Shown here piece by piece: positions 14,868-24,102 of a stretch of 64,000 nucleotides of DNA. The stretch lies in the NCBI RefSeq assembly GCF_006539545.1, contig NZ_BJNF01000002.1, positions 186,001-250,000 on the forward strand, written 5' to 3'. The first letter of the stretch is position 1; each line of letters begins with the position of its first letter. The translations under genes and the position numbers were made by a program. This stretch comes from Nitrobacter winogradskyi (GTDB lineage Bacteria; Pseudomonadota; Alphaproteobacteria; Rhizobiales; Xanthobacteraceae). The notes below the pieces were generated by a model. The model searched no databases and had not been told where the DNA came from. It worked only from the letters and a program-made list of their open reading frames with translations.

Positions 14868-15314
14868 GTGACCTTCCCACATACATCCCGCGCGGCCATC
14901 GTCGCGGAGGCCCGCGGCTGGATCGGCACGCCCTATCGGCATCAGGCCTCGCTCAAGGGCGTTGGCTGCGATTGCCTCGGCCTGGTGCGCGGCGTTTGGC
15001 GCGACTGCATCGGCGATGAGCCGGAAACGCCGCCGCCCTATGCGCCGGACTGGGCCGAGGCAAAAGGCGACGAGACACTGGCCGCGGCGGCGCTGCGCCA
15101 TCTCGTTCCGGTCGCGCGCGACGGCTTCGGGGCCGGCGATGTGCTGCTGTTCCGATGGCGTGACGGATTCGTCGCCAAGCATGTCGCGATCGCATCGAGC
15201 GAGCACGCCATGGTCCATGCGCATGACGGCGCGGCCGTCTGCGAAATCGCGATCGCGCCGTGGTGGCGGCGGCGGCTGGCTTACGCATTTCGTTTTCCCG
15301 GAGTTTCGGACTGA
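14868..15314 (+). CDS. GTA g14 / NlpC-P60 family tail cell-wall peptidase
   Basis: 148 residues with the cysteine peptidase motifs: AEARGWIGTPYRHQ, catalytic Cys36 in GCDCLGLVRGVW, and the histidine at 105 in FVAKHVAIAS. In GTAs and siphophages this enzyme cuts peptidoglycan to let DNA enter the recipient. GTG start at 14868 preceded by AAGGAG. The stop overlaps the next start (TGATG). Confidence 0.93.
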   Translation: MTFPHTSRAAIVAEARGWIGTPYRHQASLKGVGCDCLGLVRGVWRDCIGDEPETPPPYAPDWAEAKGDETLAAAALRHLVPVARDGFGAGDVLLFRWRDGFVAKHVAIASSEHAMVHAHDGAAVCEIAIAPWWRRRLAYAFRFPGVSD

Positions 15315-18300
15315 TGGCAGCGCTGGTTCTTTCCGTCGCAGGCGGCGCCGCGGGCGCGTTGTTCGGGCCGGCCGGCGCGATCGCCGGGCGTCTCGCCGGC
15401 GCGCTGATCGGCAACGCCGTCGATCGCAAGCTGTTCGGGCCCGGCAACCGGACGATCGTCGGTCCGCGTCTCGCCGATCTCGATGTGATGGCCTCCACGG
15501 AGGGTGCGCCGATTCCGCGCGTCTATGGTCGCGCGCGGCTGTCGGGCCAGGTGATCTGGGCGACGCGGCTGGAAGAGGTCGTCAACAGCGAAACCTCGTC
15601 TTCCGGCGGCAAGGGCGGCGGCCTGTTCAGCGGACCGAGCACCACGACCACCACTTACAGCTATTTCGCCAACTTCGCGGTCGGCCTTTGCGAGGGCGTG
15701 ATCGGCCGTGTCGGGCGGATCTGGGCCGACGGCAGTCCGCTTGATGTTTCCGGGCTCACCTTCCGTGTCCATCGCGGCACCGAGGATCAGGCTCCGGATG
15801 ATCTGATCGTCGCAAAGGAAGGAGCGGGCCGCGCGCCGGCCTATCGCGGGCTCGCTTATGTCGTGTTCGAGCGGATGCCGCTGGCGAAATTCGGCAACCG
15901 TATTCCGCAGCTCTCGTTCGAGATCATCCGTCCCATCGGCCAGCTCGAACGGATGGTCCGCGCCATGACGTTGATCCCCGGCACCACCGAGTTCGGCTAC
16001 GAGCCGTCCGCCATGACGCGCTCGACCGGTCCGGGTCAGTCGGTGCCGGAAAACCGGCATGTGGCGAACGCTGAATCCGACGTGATCGCCGCGCTCGACG
16101 ATCTGCAGGGTGCATGTCCGAATCTCGAAAGCGTGGCCGTGGTGGTGGCGTGGTTCGGATCGGACCTCCGTGCCGGAAGCTGCGTCGTGCGTCCCGGCGT
16201 CGACAGCGCGGGCAAGATCACGCGCGGCGGCGACTGGTCGGTGGCCGGGGTGACGCGGGGAAGCGCTTATGTGGTGTCGCAGGTCGACGGTCGTCCGGCA
16301 TTCGGCGGCACGCCCTCGGACGCCAGCGTGAGGCATCTGATCGCGGAGTTGAAGGCGCGCGGCCTCAAGGTGACGTTCTATCCTTTCGTCATGATGGATC
16401 TTCCGGCCGGTAACGGCCTGACCGATCCCTGGAGCGGAGCCTCGTCGCAGCCGGCCTATCCCTGGCGCGGCCGCATCACCTGCGATCCCGCGCCGGGGCA
16501 GCCGGGTTCGCCGCAAGGCACGGCGACGGCGGCGGCGCAGGTCGCCAGTTTCTTCACCGGTGGTAGCTGGAACTATCGCAAGATGATCCTGCATTACGCG
16601 AACCTCGTCGTATCCGCCGGCTCCGTCGATGCGTTCCTGATCGGCTCGGAATTGCGGTCGCTGACGCGCGTGCGCTCGGGGGCCGGCGTCTATCCTGCCG
16701 TCGATGTGCTGGTGACGCTTGCGGCGGAGGTGAAATCCATCGTCGGCTCATCGACGGTCGTAACCTACGGCGCGGACTGGACCGAGTATGGCGCGGATGT
16801 CGTTGACGCCGGCGCGTCCGAGGTCCGCTTTCCGCTCGATCCGCTGTGGGCGTCCAGCGCGATCGACGCCGTGGCGATCGACTACTACATGCCGCTCGCG
16901 GACTGGCGCGACGAGGCCGGGCATCTCGACTTCGACATCGCGGCCTCGACCTACGATCTCGGCTACCTCGCGGGCAACGTCTATGGCGGCGAGGGGTTCG
17001 ACTGGTATTACACTGATAGTGTAGCGCGCGCCGCGCAGACCCGCACGCCGATCACCGACGGGCTCGGCAAGCCGTGGACGTTCCGCGTCAAGGACATCAA
17101 ATCGTGGTGGTCGTCGGCGCATCATGAGCGGGTCGGTGGTGTCGAGCTTTCAGGCCCGACCGCGTGGGTACCGCAAAGCAAGCCGGTCTGGCTGACCGAA
17201 GTCGGCTGCCCGGCGGTGGACAAGGGCGCCAATCAGCCGAACGTGTTTCCCGATCCCAAATCCTCGGAAAACTACCTGCCGTACTTCTCGAGCGGCAGCC
17301 GTGACGATCTGATGCAGCGCCGCTATCTGCAAGCGCTGCTCGGCAAGCTGGATCCCTCATTCGGCGCGGCGGATGCCGATAATCCCGTCTCTTCGATTTA
17401 CGGGCGGCGCATGATCGAGCCGTCCGCGATCTACCTTTGGACCTGGGACGCGCGACCCTATCCGGCGTTTCCCGCCGCCACCGAGGTCTGGAGCGACGGG
17501 CCGAACTGGCAGACCGGGCACTGGCTCACCGGCCGTCTCGGCGCAGCGCCGATGGATGCGCTGGTGCAGGCGCTGCTCACCGATAGCGGCGTCACCGGCG
17601 CCGACACCTCGGCGCTGCGCGAAGCTTGCGACGGCTACGTGGTCGACCGGCCGATGTCGCCGCGGGCCATGATCGAACCGCTTGCCGGGGCTTACGCTTT
17701 CGATGCGTCCACGGCGGACGGAACGCTGCGCTTCGTTTCGCGGGGCGGCGCGCCGGTCGCGGAATTCGCGGAAGGCGACCTGGTGCTGACGAATGGCGGC
17801 GGGCTGGCGCAGCTCACGCGCGCGCAGGAAACCGAACTGCCGCGCGAAGCGCGCTTCAGTTTTACCGACGGGACGGTGGATTACAGGCGATCCGCGGTGA
17901 CGTCACGGCGTCTGGCCGGCGGCTCGAACCGAAGCGTTCACTCCGATCTTGCCGTCGTCGGCGATGACGCGGCGATGGCGCGCCGGGCCGAGATCTGGCT
18001 TCAGGATTTGTGGGCGGGCCGTGAAAGCGCCGCGTTCTCGCTCGGCCCGCAATGCCTGTCGCTGACGCCGGGCGATGTGATCGCGGTGACGGTCAACGGG
18101 CGACGGCGGCTGTTCGAAATCAGCGCGCTGCTCGATGCCGAAGCACGGCAGGTCTCTGCCCGCAGCATCGATCCCGAAGTCTTCTCCGTGCCGCTGTCTG
18201 TTCCGCGGCCGACGCGACCCGCGATTCCGGCGGCGCTCGGGCCGGTTCAGGTTTCGGTGCTCGATCTGCCGATGATCGAACCATCGGAGCCGCCGATCCT

Positions 18301-19171
18301 GACCCGGCTCGCGGTCTTCGCAAAGCCCTGGCCGACGGCGGTGACGGCCTGGACCTCATTCGACGGCGCAGGTTTTCAGCCGGCCGCGATCATTCCGGCG
18401 CCCTCGACATCGGGCGAAACGCTCGACCCGCTGCCGGCGGGGCCGTCGGGGAGGTGGGATCGCGGCAACGCCGTGCGCGTGCGCCTCTACGGCGGAGCGC
18501 TCTCGTCGGTGTCGGATGGCCACGTGTTGGCCGGGGCCAACGCGGCGGCTGTGCAGAACACTAACGGCGATTGGGAGGTTTTGCAGTTTGCCCATGCGGA
18601 GCTGGTGGACGGCGGCACCTATAGACTGTCGCGCCTGTTGCGCGGGCAGGCCGGAAGCGACCATGCTATCGCCGATGTGTTGCCGGCGGGAACTCCCTTC
18701 GTTCTGCTCGACAGGCGTCTTGCACCGCTGGCGAGAGGATTGAGCGCGCTGGATCGTCCGATCATGGTGCGGCTTGCCGCCGCCGGACGAAACCATGATG
18801 ATCCCATGGCCGTCGCGCTGACGGTCACGCCGCGCGCGACGGCCCTGTTGCCGCTGTCGCCGGTGCATGTGAAAGCATCTCGCGTGAGCGGCGGTGTTCA
18901 CATCTCGTGGATTCGCCGGACGCGCATCGACGGCGATGGCTGGGGCGTCGAAGTGCCGCTGGGCGAGGATGTCGAAGCGTACACGCTCGACATTCTGTCA
19001 GGCGGCGCGATCGTACGCAGCATCGCGTGCAGCACGCCCGGAGCGTTTTACTCCGATGCCGATGAACTGGCGGATTTCGGCGCGCCTCAGGCAAGCCTGC
19101 ATCTTCGCGTCGCGCAGCTATCCGCGACCGTCGGCGCCGGTCATCCCGCTGAACTCACTCTCACCCTCTGA
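15314..19171 (+). CDS. GTA g15 / tail fibre-hub megaprotein with GTA TIM-barrel domain
   Basis: 1285 residues, the largest GTA protein. It forms the central tail fibre and host-contact hub. The glycine and alanine-rich N-terminus (LVLSVAGGAAGALFGPAGAI) resembles a membrane-penetrating segment. The GTA TIM-barrel-like domain follows from about residue 430 to 740 (RKMILHYANLVV, DWTEYGADVVDAGASEVRFP, GGEGFDWYYTD, VWLTEVGCPAVDKGANQPNV), then tail-protein beta domains to the end. The start at 15314 overlaps g14; an upstream in-frame start at 15260 lies within g14 and is less likely. The reading frame is intact over its whole length, which argues for selection on the cluster. Confidence 0.94.
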   Translation: MAALVLSVAGGAAGALFGPAGAIAGRLAGALIGNAVDRKLFGPGNRTIVGPRLADLDVMASTEGAPIPRVYGRARLSGQVIWATRLEEVVNSETSSSGGKGGGLFSGPSTTTTTYSYFANFAVGLCEGVIGRVGRIWADGSPLDVSGLTFRVHRGTEDQAPDDLIVAKEGAGRAPAYRGLAYVVFERMPLAKFGNRIPQLSFEIIRPIGQLERMVRAMTLIPGTTEFGYEPSAMTRSTGPGQSVPENRHVANAESDVIAALDDLQGACPNLESVAVVVAWFGSDLRAGSCVVRPGVDSAGKITRGGDWSVAGVTRGSAYVVSQVDGRPAFGGTPSDASVRHLIAELKARGLKVTFYPFVMMDLPAGNGLTDPWSGASSQPAYPWRGRITCDPAPGQPGSPQGTATAAAQVASFFTGGSWNYRKMILHYANLVVSAGSVDAFLIGSELRSLTRVRSGAGVYPAVDVLVTLAAEVKSIVGSSTVVTYGADWTEYGADVVDAGASEVRFPLDPLWASSAIDAVAIDYYMPLADWRDEAGHLDFDIAASTYDLGYLAGNVYGGEGFDWYYTDSVARAAQTRTPITDGLGKPWTFRVKDIKSWWSSAHHERVGGVELSGPTAWVPQSKPVWLTEVGCPAVDKGANQPNVFPDPKSSENYLPYFSSGSRDDLMQRRYLQALLGKLDPSFGAADADNPVSSIYGRRMIEPSAIYLWTWDARPYPAFPAATEVWSDGPNWQTGHWLTGRLGAAPMDALVQALLTDSGVTGADTSALREACDGYVVDRPMSPRAMIEPLAGAYAFDASTADGTLRFVSRGGAPVAEFAEGDLVLTNGGGLAQLTRAQETELPREARFSFTDGTVDYRRSAVTSRRLAGGSNRSVHSDLAVVGDDAAMARRAEIWLQDLWAGRESAAFSLGPQCLSLTPGDVIAVTVNGRRRLFEISALLDAEARQVSARSIDPEVFSVPLSVPRPTRPAIPAALGPVQVSVLDLPMIEPSEPPILTRLAVFAKPWPTAVTAWTSFDGAGFQPAAIIPAPSTSGETLDPLPAGPSGRWDRGNAVRVRLYGGALSSVSDGHVLAGANAAAVQNTNGDWEVLQFAHAELVDGGTYRLSRLLRGQAGSDHAIADVLPAGTPFVLLDRRLAPLARGLSALDRPIMVRLAAAGRNHDDPMAVALTVTPRATALLPLSPVHVKASRVSGGVHISWIRRTRIDGDGWGVEVPLGEDVEAYTLDILSGGAIVRSIACSTPGAFYSDADELADFGAPQASLHLRVAQLSATVGAGHPAELTLTL

Positions 19172-19177
19172 GTTGCC

Positions 19178-21103
19178 ATGACAGACACACCGAATCTCGG
19201 GTTGCCGTATATCGACGGCAGCCAGGCCCAGAAGCACGTCACTCACAATGAAGCGTTGCGCATACTCGACGCGGCGATTCAGATCGGGGTGCTCGATCTG
19301 ACGCTCGCCACGCCGCCTTTGAGCCCGGCGGACGGTGGACGGTATGTCGTCGCAGGCGGGGCGACCGGCGCCTGGGCCGGAAAGGACGATGCGATCGCGA
19401 CCTGGCAGGACGGCGCCTGGGCGTTCCTTACCCCGAAGGCGGGATGGTGCATCTGGTCGGCGGCGGATGAGAGCCTGTTCGTGTTCGACGGCTCTGCCTG
19501 GCAGGGCGCGGGTGGCGCGGCGTCGCTCGATAGCGTCGCGCAGCTCGGCGTGAACGCCGCCGCCAGCGCTCCAAATCTGCTGACGGTCAGATCCAACGAC
19601 GCGTTGTTTACCGCTATCGAAACTGTCGATGGCGGTACCGGCGATGTGCGGATTCAGGTCTCGAAGGAGGGTTCGGCCAACACCGCGTCAGTGTTTTTCT
19701 CGAACGGCTTTTCGGGGCGGGCTGAATTCGGTCTGGTCGGCGCGGACACCTTCAAGCTTAAGGTGTCGGCGGACGGCTCAGGCTGGATCGAGGCCCTCGA
19801 TATCGATCAGGACACCGGCAACGTCACGCTGCCACGCGGGTTGTCGCTCACTGGTGTGATCTCGCCGGCGCAAATCACCGCCGATCAGGACGATTATGCT
19901 CCGGCGGGACTCGCGGCCGCTTCGGTTCTGCAGATCAGCGCGGACGCACCGCGCGGCATTTCGGGTCTGGCAGGCGGGGGCGAAGGGCGTTGTCTCACCG
20001 TCATCAACGTGGGCAGCCAGCCGGTTACGCTATTGAACGAAAGCGCATCGTCGTCCGCATCAAATCGCTTTTCGCTCAACGACAGCCTTGTGATGTCGGC
20101 GAAGCAGGCCGTGATACTGCGTTACGACGGCACCGCCGCGCGCTGGCAGGCGATCGCGGGCGGGATGGCCGGGGCGGGGACTTCCGTGGGCGGCTTCGTC
20201 TCTCCGCCGCAGGGTCGCCTGACGCTTGCGAGCGGCGTGCCGGTGATGACGACGACGCAGAGCGCGAAGACCACGCTTTATTATACGCCTTACAAAGGCA
20301 ACCGGATTCCGGTCTATAACGGCACTGAGATGGTGCCGACGGCATTTGCCGAACTGTCCGTCGCGACGACGGACACGGCGAAGAACCCGGCCGCGATCGG
20401 CGCCGGCCAGGTCAATGACTGGTTTGTCTGGAACGACGACGGAACGCTGCGGCTCAGCCATGGTCCGGACTGGACCGATGATACGACGCGCAGCGCCGGC
20501 ACCGCGTTGACCATGGTCGACGGTGTCCTGTTGAACAATGCCAGCATCACCAACGGCCCCTCCGCCTCGCGCGGCACGTATGTCGGCACGACCCGGAGCA
20601 ATGGTTCGTCACAACTTGAGTTCATCCCGGGTGCGTCGGCATCGGGTGGCGGTGCGGCGGTCGTTGGTCTGTGGAATATGTACAACCGGCGGCCGGCGCA
20701 GCTTTTCGTGCAGGATTCGACAGCGGGCTGGGCTCATACGAGTGCGGCGTGGCGCGCGGCGAACAACAGTGCCGGCAACCGGATCGCCTTGGTATGTGGC
20801 CTGGTGGAGGATGGAGTCCGGGCGAGTTATGCAAGCCTGGCTTTTTCGACGTCGAGCGCCGTTCAGGTTGGCATCAGCATCGCACTGGACGCGACGAATG
20901 CGATCGCAGCGAATGCGACGAGCTTCACGACTTATTTCGGGGCGGGCAGCAACAATCAGATTTCATGCGTAGCGAACTATTCCGGGTATCCGGGTCTTGG
21001 TTTCCATTACCTGCAGGCGATCGAGTACGGCGGGACGAACGCCTTGTTCACCAGCGCCAGCGGTCCGACCCGTGCCGGTCTGAGCGCGACGATCTGGTAT
21101 TAG
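19178..21103 (+). CDS. DUF2793 tail fibre or spike protein
   Basis: 641 residues. The N-terminal 110 residues are a DUF2793 domain (TDTPNLGLPYIDGSQAQKHV, THNEALRILDAAIQIGVLDL, GAWAFLTPKAGWCIWSA), found in alphaproteobacterial phage and GTA fibre or spike proteins. The rest is glycine, serine and threonine rich with beta-strand repeats, fitting a trimeric fibre that binds surface polysaccharide. It starts 7 nt after g15, so it belongs to the same transcript. Base composition drops somewhat toward the 3' end, suggesting a variable receptor-binding region. Confidence 0.82.
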   Translation: MTDTPNLGLPYIDGSQAQKHVTHNEALRILDAAIQIGVLDLTLATPPLSPADGGRYVVAGGATGAWAGKDDAIATWQDGAWAFLTPKAGWCIWSAADESLFVFDGSAWQGAGGAASLDSVAQLGVNAAASAPNLLTVRSNDALFTAIETVDGGTGDVRIQVSKEGSANTASVFFSNGFSGRAEFGLVGADTFKLKVSADGSGWIEALDIDQDTGNVTLPRGLSLTGVISPAQITADQDDYAPAGLAAASVLQISADAPRGISGLAGGGEGRCLTVINVGSQPVTLLNESASSSASNRFSLNDSLVMSAKQAVILRYDGTAARWQAIAGGMAGAGTSVGGFVSPPQGRLTLASGVPVMTTTQSAKTTLYYTPYKGNRIPVYNGTEMVPTAFAELSVATTDTAKNPAAIGAGQVNDWFVWNDDGTLRLSHGPDWTDDTTRSAGTALTMVDGVLLNNASITNGPSASRGTYVGTTRSNGSSQLEFIPGASASGGGAAVVGLWNMYNRRPAQLFVQDSTAGWAHTSAAWRAANNSAGNRIALVCGLVEDGVRASYASLAFSTSSAVQVGISIALDATNAIAANATSFTTYFGAGSNNQISCVANYSGYPGLGFHYLQAIEYGGTNALFTSASGPTRAGLSATIWY

Positions 21104-21205
21104 AGCATGATCCCGAAAGGTGGAAACCGGTTTTCGGATCGGATCATGCTCGATCAAAAAGTTAAGGCTGGAGTCTGAATTCAACGCAGTTTGATCAGAC
21201 TCTGG
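21103..21205. repeat. Dispersed palindromic repeat, family A, copy 1
   Basis: Begins at the fibre gene stop: AGCATGATCCCGAAAGGTGG, then AAACCGGTTTTCGGATCGGA and GATCATGCTC, a long imperfect palindrome, followed by a second small palindrome (GAGTCTGAATTC ... GATCAGACTC). Copy 2 (22195-22292) has the same parts in inverted order, so copies 1 and 2 bracket the DUF2158 and endolysin genes. Confidence 0.75.
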
Positions 21206-21221
21206 CGCGAACGGTCGATCG

Positions 21222-21452
21222 CTAATCGCTTGTAAACCACCGACAAACAATCCCGATCAGGTCTAGGTACCGAAGCGCATGAAATGGGACCGTCGCTTTG
21301 GTCATCTCACCGTTAATAAACCAGATGCACTCGGCTTCATCTCCCATCACGGTCAAGATTGTCATCCGTGGCCCCCCTGATCGGAGAGTAACGATATCTC
21401 CGGGTGCGAAACCGGCCAGTGTCTTGCTGACAGCAATATAGTCCGAGCTCAT
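21222..21452 (-). CDS. DUF2158 (YodC-like) small protein
   Basis: 76 residues from ATG 21452 (GGGGTTGAG upstream): MSSDYIAVSKTLAGFAPGD, then IVTLRSGGPRMTILTVMGDE, CIWFINGEMTKATVPFHALR. The pattern of GD-V-L-SGGP-MT followed by a Trp-Phe strand matches DUF2158, small beta proteins of unknown function, often in prophages. It is transcribed opposite to the tail genes and lies between two inverted repeat copies. A longer frame to 21509 has no signal. Confidence 0.7.
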   Translation of the reverse strand: MSSDYIAVSKTLAGFAPGDIVTLRSGGPRMTILTVMGDEAECIWFINGEMTKATVPFHALRYLDLIGIVCRWFTSD

Positions 21453-21530
21453 CTCAACCCCAAATAAGCGACCTATAACACCCGCAACCTGCTCGGGAAA
21501 GCCCCTCAATAGCCAAAAGGATCCTGTTCA

Positions 21531-22196
21531 ATGCCCAACGCAGCCTTGGCCGCGAACGCTCCCGCTATGTCCGAGTTCGGAGCAGCGCTCCGCAAGCTCT
21601 GACCGCGCGGCAATAGCAGAATCGCCGGGCTGGTCGAGAGCATCACGACAACGGCGCCGGCTATATTCGATGAATACGAGATCGCCACGCCGCTGTTGAT
21701 TGCGCATGTCATGGCTCAGATCAGCCATGAATGCGGGGCCGGGACCGTTGTGACCGAGAACCTGAACTATTCGGCACGCCGAATGACCCAGGTGTGGCCC
21801 TCGCGGTTTCCGAACGTGTCCAGCGCCGCGCCTTACGCGCAGAATCCGCGCGCGCTCGCCAATAAAGTCTACAACGGCCGCATGGGCAATCGCGCCGGCT
21901 CCGACGACGGCTGGAATTTCCGAGGCCGCGGCGCCGTGCAGACGACCGGACGCGAAGGCTATGTACGACTGGCGGCTTCGACCGGCCTCGATGTCGTGAC
22001 GCATCCCGACCTGGTGAACGATCCGGCGCATTTTCTCCGATGCGGCGTCGCGGATTTCGTCAACTGCGGATGTCTTCCGTTCGCTCGAAGGGACGACGTG
22101 CGCGGTGTCACAAGGCGGCTGAACGGTGGGTTCATCGGGCTGCCGGATCGCATGGCATGGCTCGCGCGATGGAAGCGCAGCCTTGGAGCTCACTAG
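21531..22196 (+). pseudogene. GH19 chitinase-like endolysin interrupted by an in-frame stop
   Basis: From ATG 21531 (AAAAGGA upstream) the frame reads through MSEFGAALRKL, then meets TGA at 21600-21602, then continues in the same frame as PRGNSRIAGLVESITTTAPA into a clear GH19 lysozyme: AHVMAQISHECGAGTVVTEN, SARRMTQVWPSRFP, NKVYNGRMGNRAGSDDGWN, FRGRGAVQTTGREGYVRLAA, with the catalytic Glu in SHECGAG. Homologues I know have Trp at this site (LRKLWPRG), so a TGG to TGA change is the simplest explanation. Reinitiation at TTG 21696 or ATG 21711 would leave out the first helices before the catalytic Glu. The enzyme normally degrades peptidoglycan for particle release. It may be a true pseudogene or a sequencing error. 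Confidence 0.75.
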
Positions 22197-22292
22197 AGTC
22201 TGTTCAACTGCGTTGAATCAGACTCGCCGCTTATCTTTTGCTTGAGCATGATCTTTTCCGGAAACCGGTTTCCGCTCTTCGGGACCATGCTC
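22195..22292. repeat. Dispersed palindromic repeat, family A, copy 2 (inverted relative to copy 1)
   Basis: Begins at the endolysin stop with AGAGTCTGTTCAACTGCG and GAATCAGACTC, then AGCATGATCTTTTCCGG, AAACCGGTTTCCGCTCTTCG and GGACCATGCTCC. The order of the two palindromic parts is reversed compared with the copy at 21103, making the pair an inverted repeat about 1.1 kb apart. Confidence 0.75.
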
Positions 22293-22351
22293 CGGAACGA
22301 CCGCCGCGCGACGGTCTCGCGCAATTCTCAGGACATCATTGGAGACAAGAC

Positions 22352-22591
22352 ATGACATCGGATTCGGTGTGGCAGATCGTGCGCTATTTGCTGATCGCGG
22401 CCGGAAGCTTCGCGACCGGCAAGGGATGGGTCACGGCAGATCAGGTGACCAGCATCATCGGGGCGATCGGCACGCTCTTTACGGTCGCATGGGGGCTTTA
22501 CGTCAAGGCCGACACCAAGGCGGTTCGCTCTGCCACCGCCGCGCGCCCCGACGTGCCCACCGTCAGCGCCGCGACGGGCGCCGTCAAGTAA
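22352..22591 (+). CDS. Holin-like small membrane protein
   Basis: 79 residues from ATG 22352 with GGAGACAAG upstream. Two hydrophobic segments (IVRYLLIAAGSFATG near 8-22 and SIIGAIGTLFTVAWGLYV near 34-51) separated by a polar turn (KGWVTADQVT), then a polar tail. This matches small holin-like proteins that follow endolysin genes in Rhizobiales prophages. It would permeabilise the inner membrane to let the endolysin out. Position between endolysin and lipoprotein supports a lysis cassette. Confidence 0.65.
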   Translation: MTSDSVWQIVRYLLIAAGSFATGKGWVTADQVTSIIGAIGTLFTVAWGLYVKADTKAVRSATAARPDVPTVSAATGAVK

Positions 22592-22615
22592 TCCGGACAA
22601 CAGGAGCCACCATCC

Positions 22616-23008
22616 ATGCGAAAACCTGTCGCCGCGATAGCGGTCGTCTGCGGACTGACACTGGCGGGCTGCCAGACCGTCGCGCTGCCCTCGCTGAATC
22701 TTAACAGCCCTGCTGCTCTCAATACGGTGTATGGCATTCAGAACGCCTTCGGCGTCGCGGTGAATTCCGCGAACGCCTACAGGGCGCTGCCGCTTTGCCG
22801 GACCGGAACCGGGCCGGGGGTGGCCAACATCTGCGCCAAACGGTCGGTGATCGAAAGACTGCAAGCGGCCATGCGCAAGGCGCGCCTCGCCGTGAACAAT
22901 CTGGTTGCATTGCAGAAGGCCTATCCGTCCGTCGACATCACCAACGCGCTCGCGGCGGCACGGTCGGCGCTGATCGTCGTTCAGCACATCCTCGCCTCAG
23001 GAGCATAG
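22616..23008 (+). CDS. Phage-associated lipoprotein, possible spanin-like lysis protein
   Basis: 130 residues with a lipoprotein signal (MRKPVAAIAVVCGLTLAGC, lipobox LAGC at about residue 19). The mature part is helical (SVIERLQAAMRKARLAVNNL, ITNALAAARSALIVVQHIL). It sits after the holin-like gene, the usual place for outer-membrane lysis proteins. I recognise no named family; the spanin reading is from context only. Confidence 0.65.
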   Translation: MRKPVAAIAVVCGLTLAGCQTVALPSLNLNSPAALNTVYGIQNAFGVAVNSANAYRALPLCRTGTGPGVANICAKRSVIERLQAAMRKARLAVNNLVALQKAYPSVDITNALAAARSALIVVQHILASGA

Positions 23009-23011
23009 CGC

Positions 23012-23263
23012 ATGGTCACCGCAGCAGACGTGTCAGCCGGCCTCACAGCCGCTGAAACCATCGTCAACGCCATCATCAAGGTCGCGCCCGCGATCGAACG
23101 GGGTGTGGTGTCATCGATCCCTTATATTCAGGCCATCGCCGGCCTGATCGGCGGCAAGAACGCCACCGCAGAAGAGATCGATGCGGTGTTGGCCCGGATC
23201 AACGCCGAGGTGGACCTGTTTCTGAGTCCGCTGCCGCCCGACGACGGCTCGACCACGACGTAA
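23012..23263 (+). CDS. Small helical hypothetical protein at end of the lysis cassette
   Basis: 83 residues starting 3 nt after the lipoprotein stop. Mostly helical and alanine-rich: SAGLTAAETIVNAIIKVAPA, SSIPYIQAIAGLIGGKNATA, EEIDAVLARINAEVDLFLSP. The spacing shows it is cotranscribed with the lipoprotein. The function is unknown. It is the last gene with phage character before the chromosomal regulator genes. Confidence 0.6.
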   Translation: MVTAADVSAGLTAAETIVNAIIKVAPAIERGVVSSIPYIQAIAGLIGGKNATAEEIDAVLARINAEVDLFLSPLPPDDGSTTT

Positions 23264-23430
23264 CGGCGGTTCGGTGTCCGGTGCAGGCGGGCCTGCTTCG
23301 GGCGGAAACAAGGCGCAAGCGGGTTCTTGGTGTGGTGGTTCGGAAGTTCGCTTCATTGCCGGGACACTCGCGTTCATTTGCCATTCACGCGGCGACGGTT
23401 CATCTTAACGGGAGGAATCAGGAGCCCGCT

Positions 23431-24102
23431 TTGCGCCTTCTCGTCGTCGAAGATGATCCCGATCTCAATCGTCAGCTCACGACCGCGCTGACCGACGCCG
23501 GCTACGTGGTCGATCGCGCGTTTGACGGCGAGGAGGCCCATTTCCTCGGGGACAGCGAACCTTATGACGCGGTGGTGCTGGATATCGGCCTGCCGAAGAT
23601 GGACGGCATCTCCGTGCTGGAAGCCTGGCGGCGCGGGGGGCGCACCATGCCGGTCCTGATCCTCACCGCGCGGGATCGCTGGAGCGACAAGGTGCAGGGG
23701 TTCGACGCAGGCGCTGACGACTATGTCGCGAAACCCTTCCATCTGGAGGAAATCCTGGCGCGGATGCGCGCGCTGCTGCGACGGAGCACGGGACACGCCC
23801 ACTCCGAACTGACGTGCGGGCCGGTGACGCTGGATACCCGCACGGGCCGCGTCAGCGTCGGCGGCAATCCGATCAAGATGACGTCGCATGAATACCGGCT
23901 GCTCGCCTACCTCATGCACCATATCGGCCGGGTCGTGTCGCGCACCGAACTGGTCGAACATCTTTACGATCAGGATTTCGATCGCGACTCCAACACAATC
24001 GAAGTCTTTGTCGGCCGTATTCGCAAGAAGCTGGATGTCGATATCATCCAGACGGTGCGCGGGCTCGGCTATCTGCTCACGCCGCCGGCAGATGCGCGTT
24101 AG
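23431..24102 (+). CDS. OmpR-family two-component response regulator
   Basis: 223 residues. Receiver domain with acidic pocket Asp8 and Asp9 (LLVVEDDPD), phosphorylation site Asp51 (VVLDIGLPKMDG) and Lys101 (DDYVAKPF), then a winged-helix DNA-binding domain (SHEYRLLAYLMHHIGRVVSR, SNTIEVFVGRIRKKL, TVRGLGYLL). The start is probably TTG at 23431 with GGAGC upstream, because the conserved N-terminus begins there; the open frame extends upstream without homology. It overlaps the next gene, its likely cognate kinase, by 11 nt. PhoP or QseB-like in type; the signal is unknown. Confidence 0.9.
   Translation: MRLLVVEDDPDLNRQLTTALTDAGYVVDRAFDGEEAHFLGDSEPYDAVVLDIGLPKMDGISVLEAWRRGGRTMPVLILTARDRWSDKVQGFDAGADDYVAKPFHLEEILARMRALLRRSTGHAHSELTCGPVTLDTRTGRVSVGGNPIKMTSHEYRLLAYLMHHIGRVVSRTELVEHLYDQDFDRDSNTIEVFVGRIRKKLDVDIIQTVRGLGYLLTPPADAR

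Noticed and set aside
15281-16594. 437-residue reverse-strand frame opposite g15
   Set aside because: The opposite strand encodes an unmistakable GTA megaprotein; this frame has no recognisable motif.
21528-22193. 221-residue reverse-strand frame opposite the endolysin
   Set aside because: The forward strand encodes a clear GH19 lysozyme even though it is interrupted.
1369-23263. Active integrating prophage
   Set aside because: No integrase, repressor, replication genes or attachment-site repeats are seen; gene content and order fit a GTA-like domesticated element.
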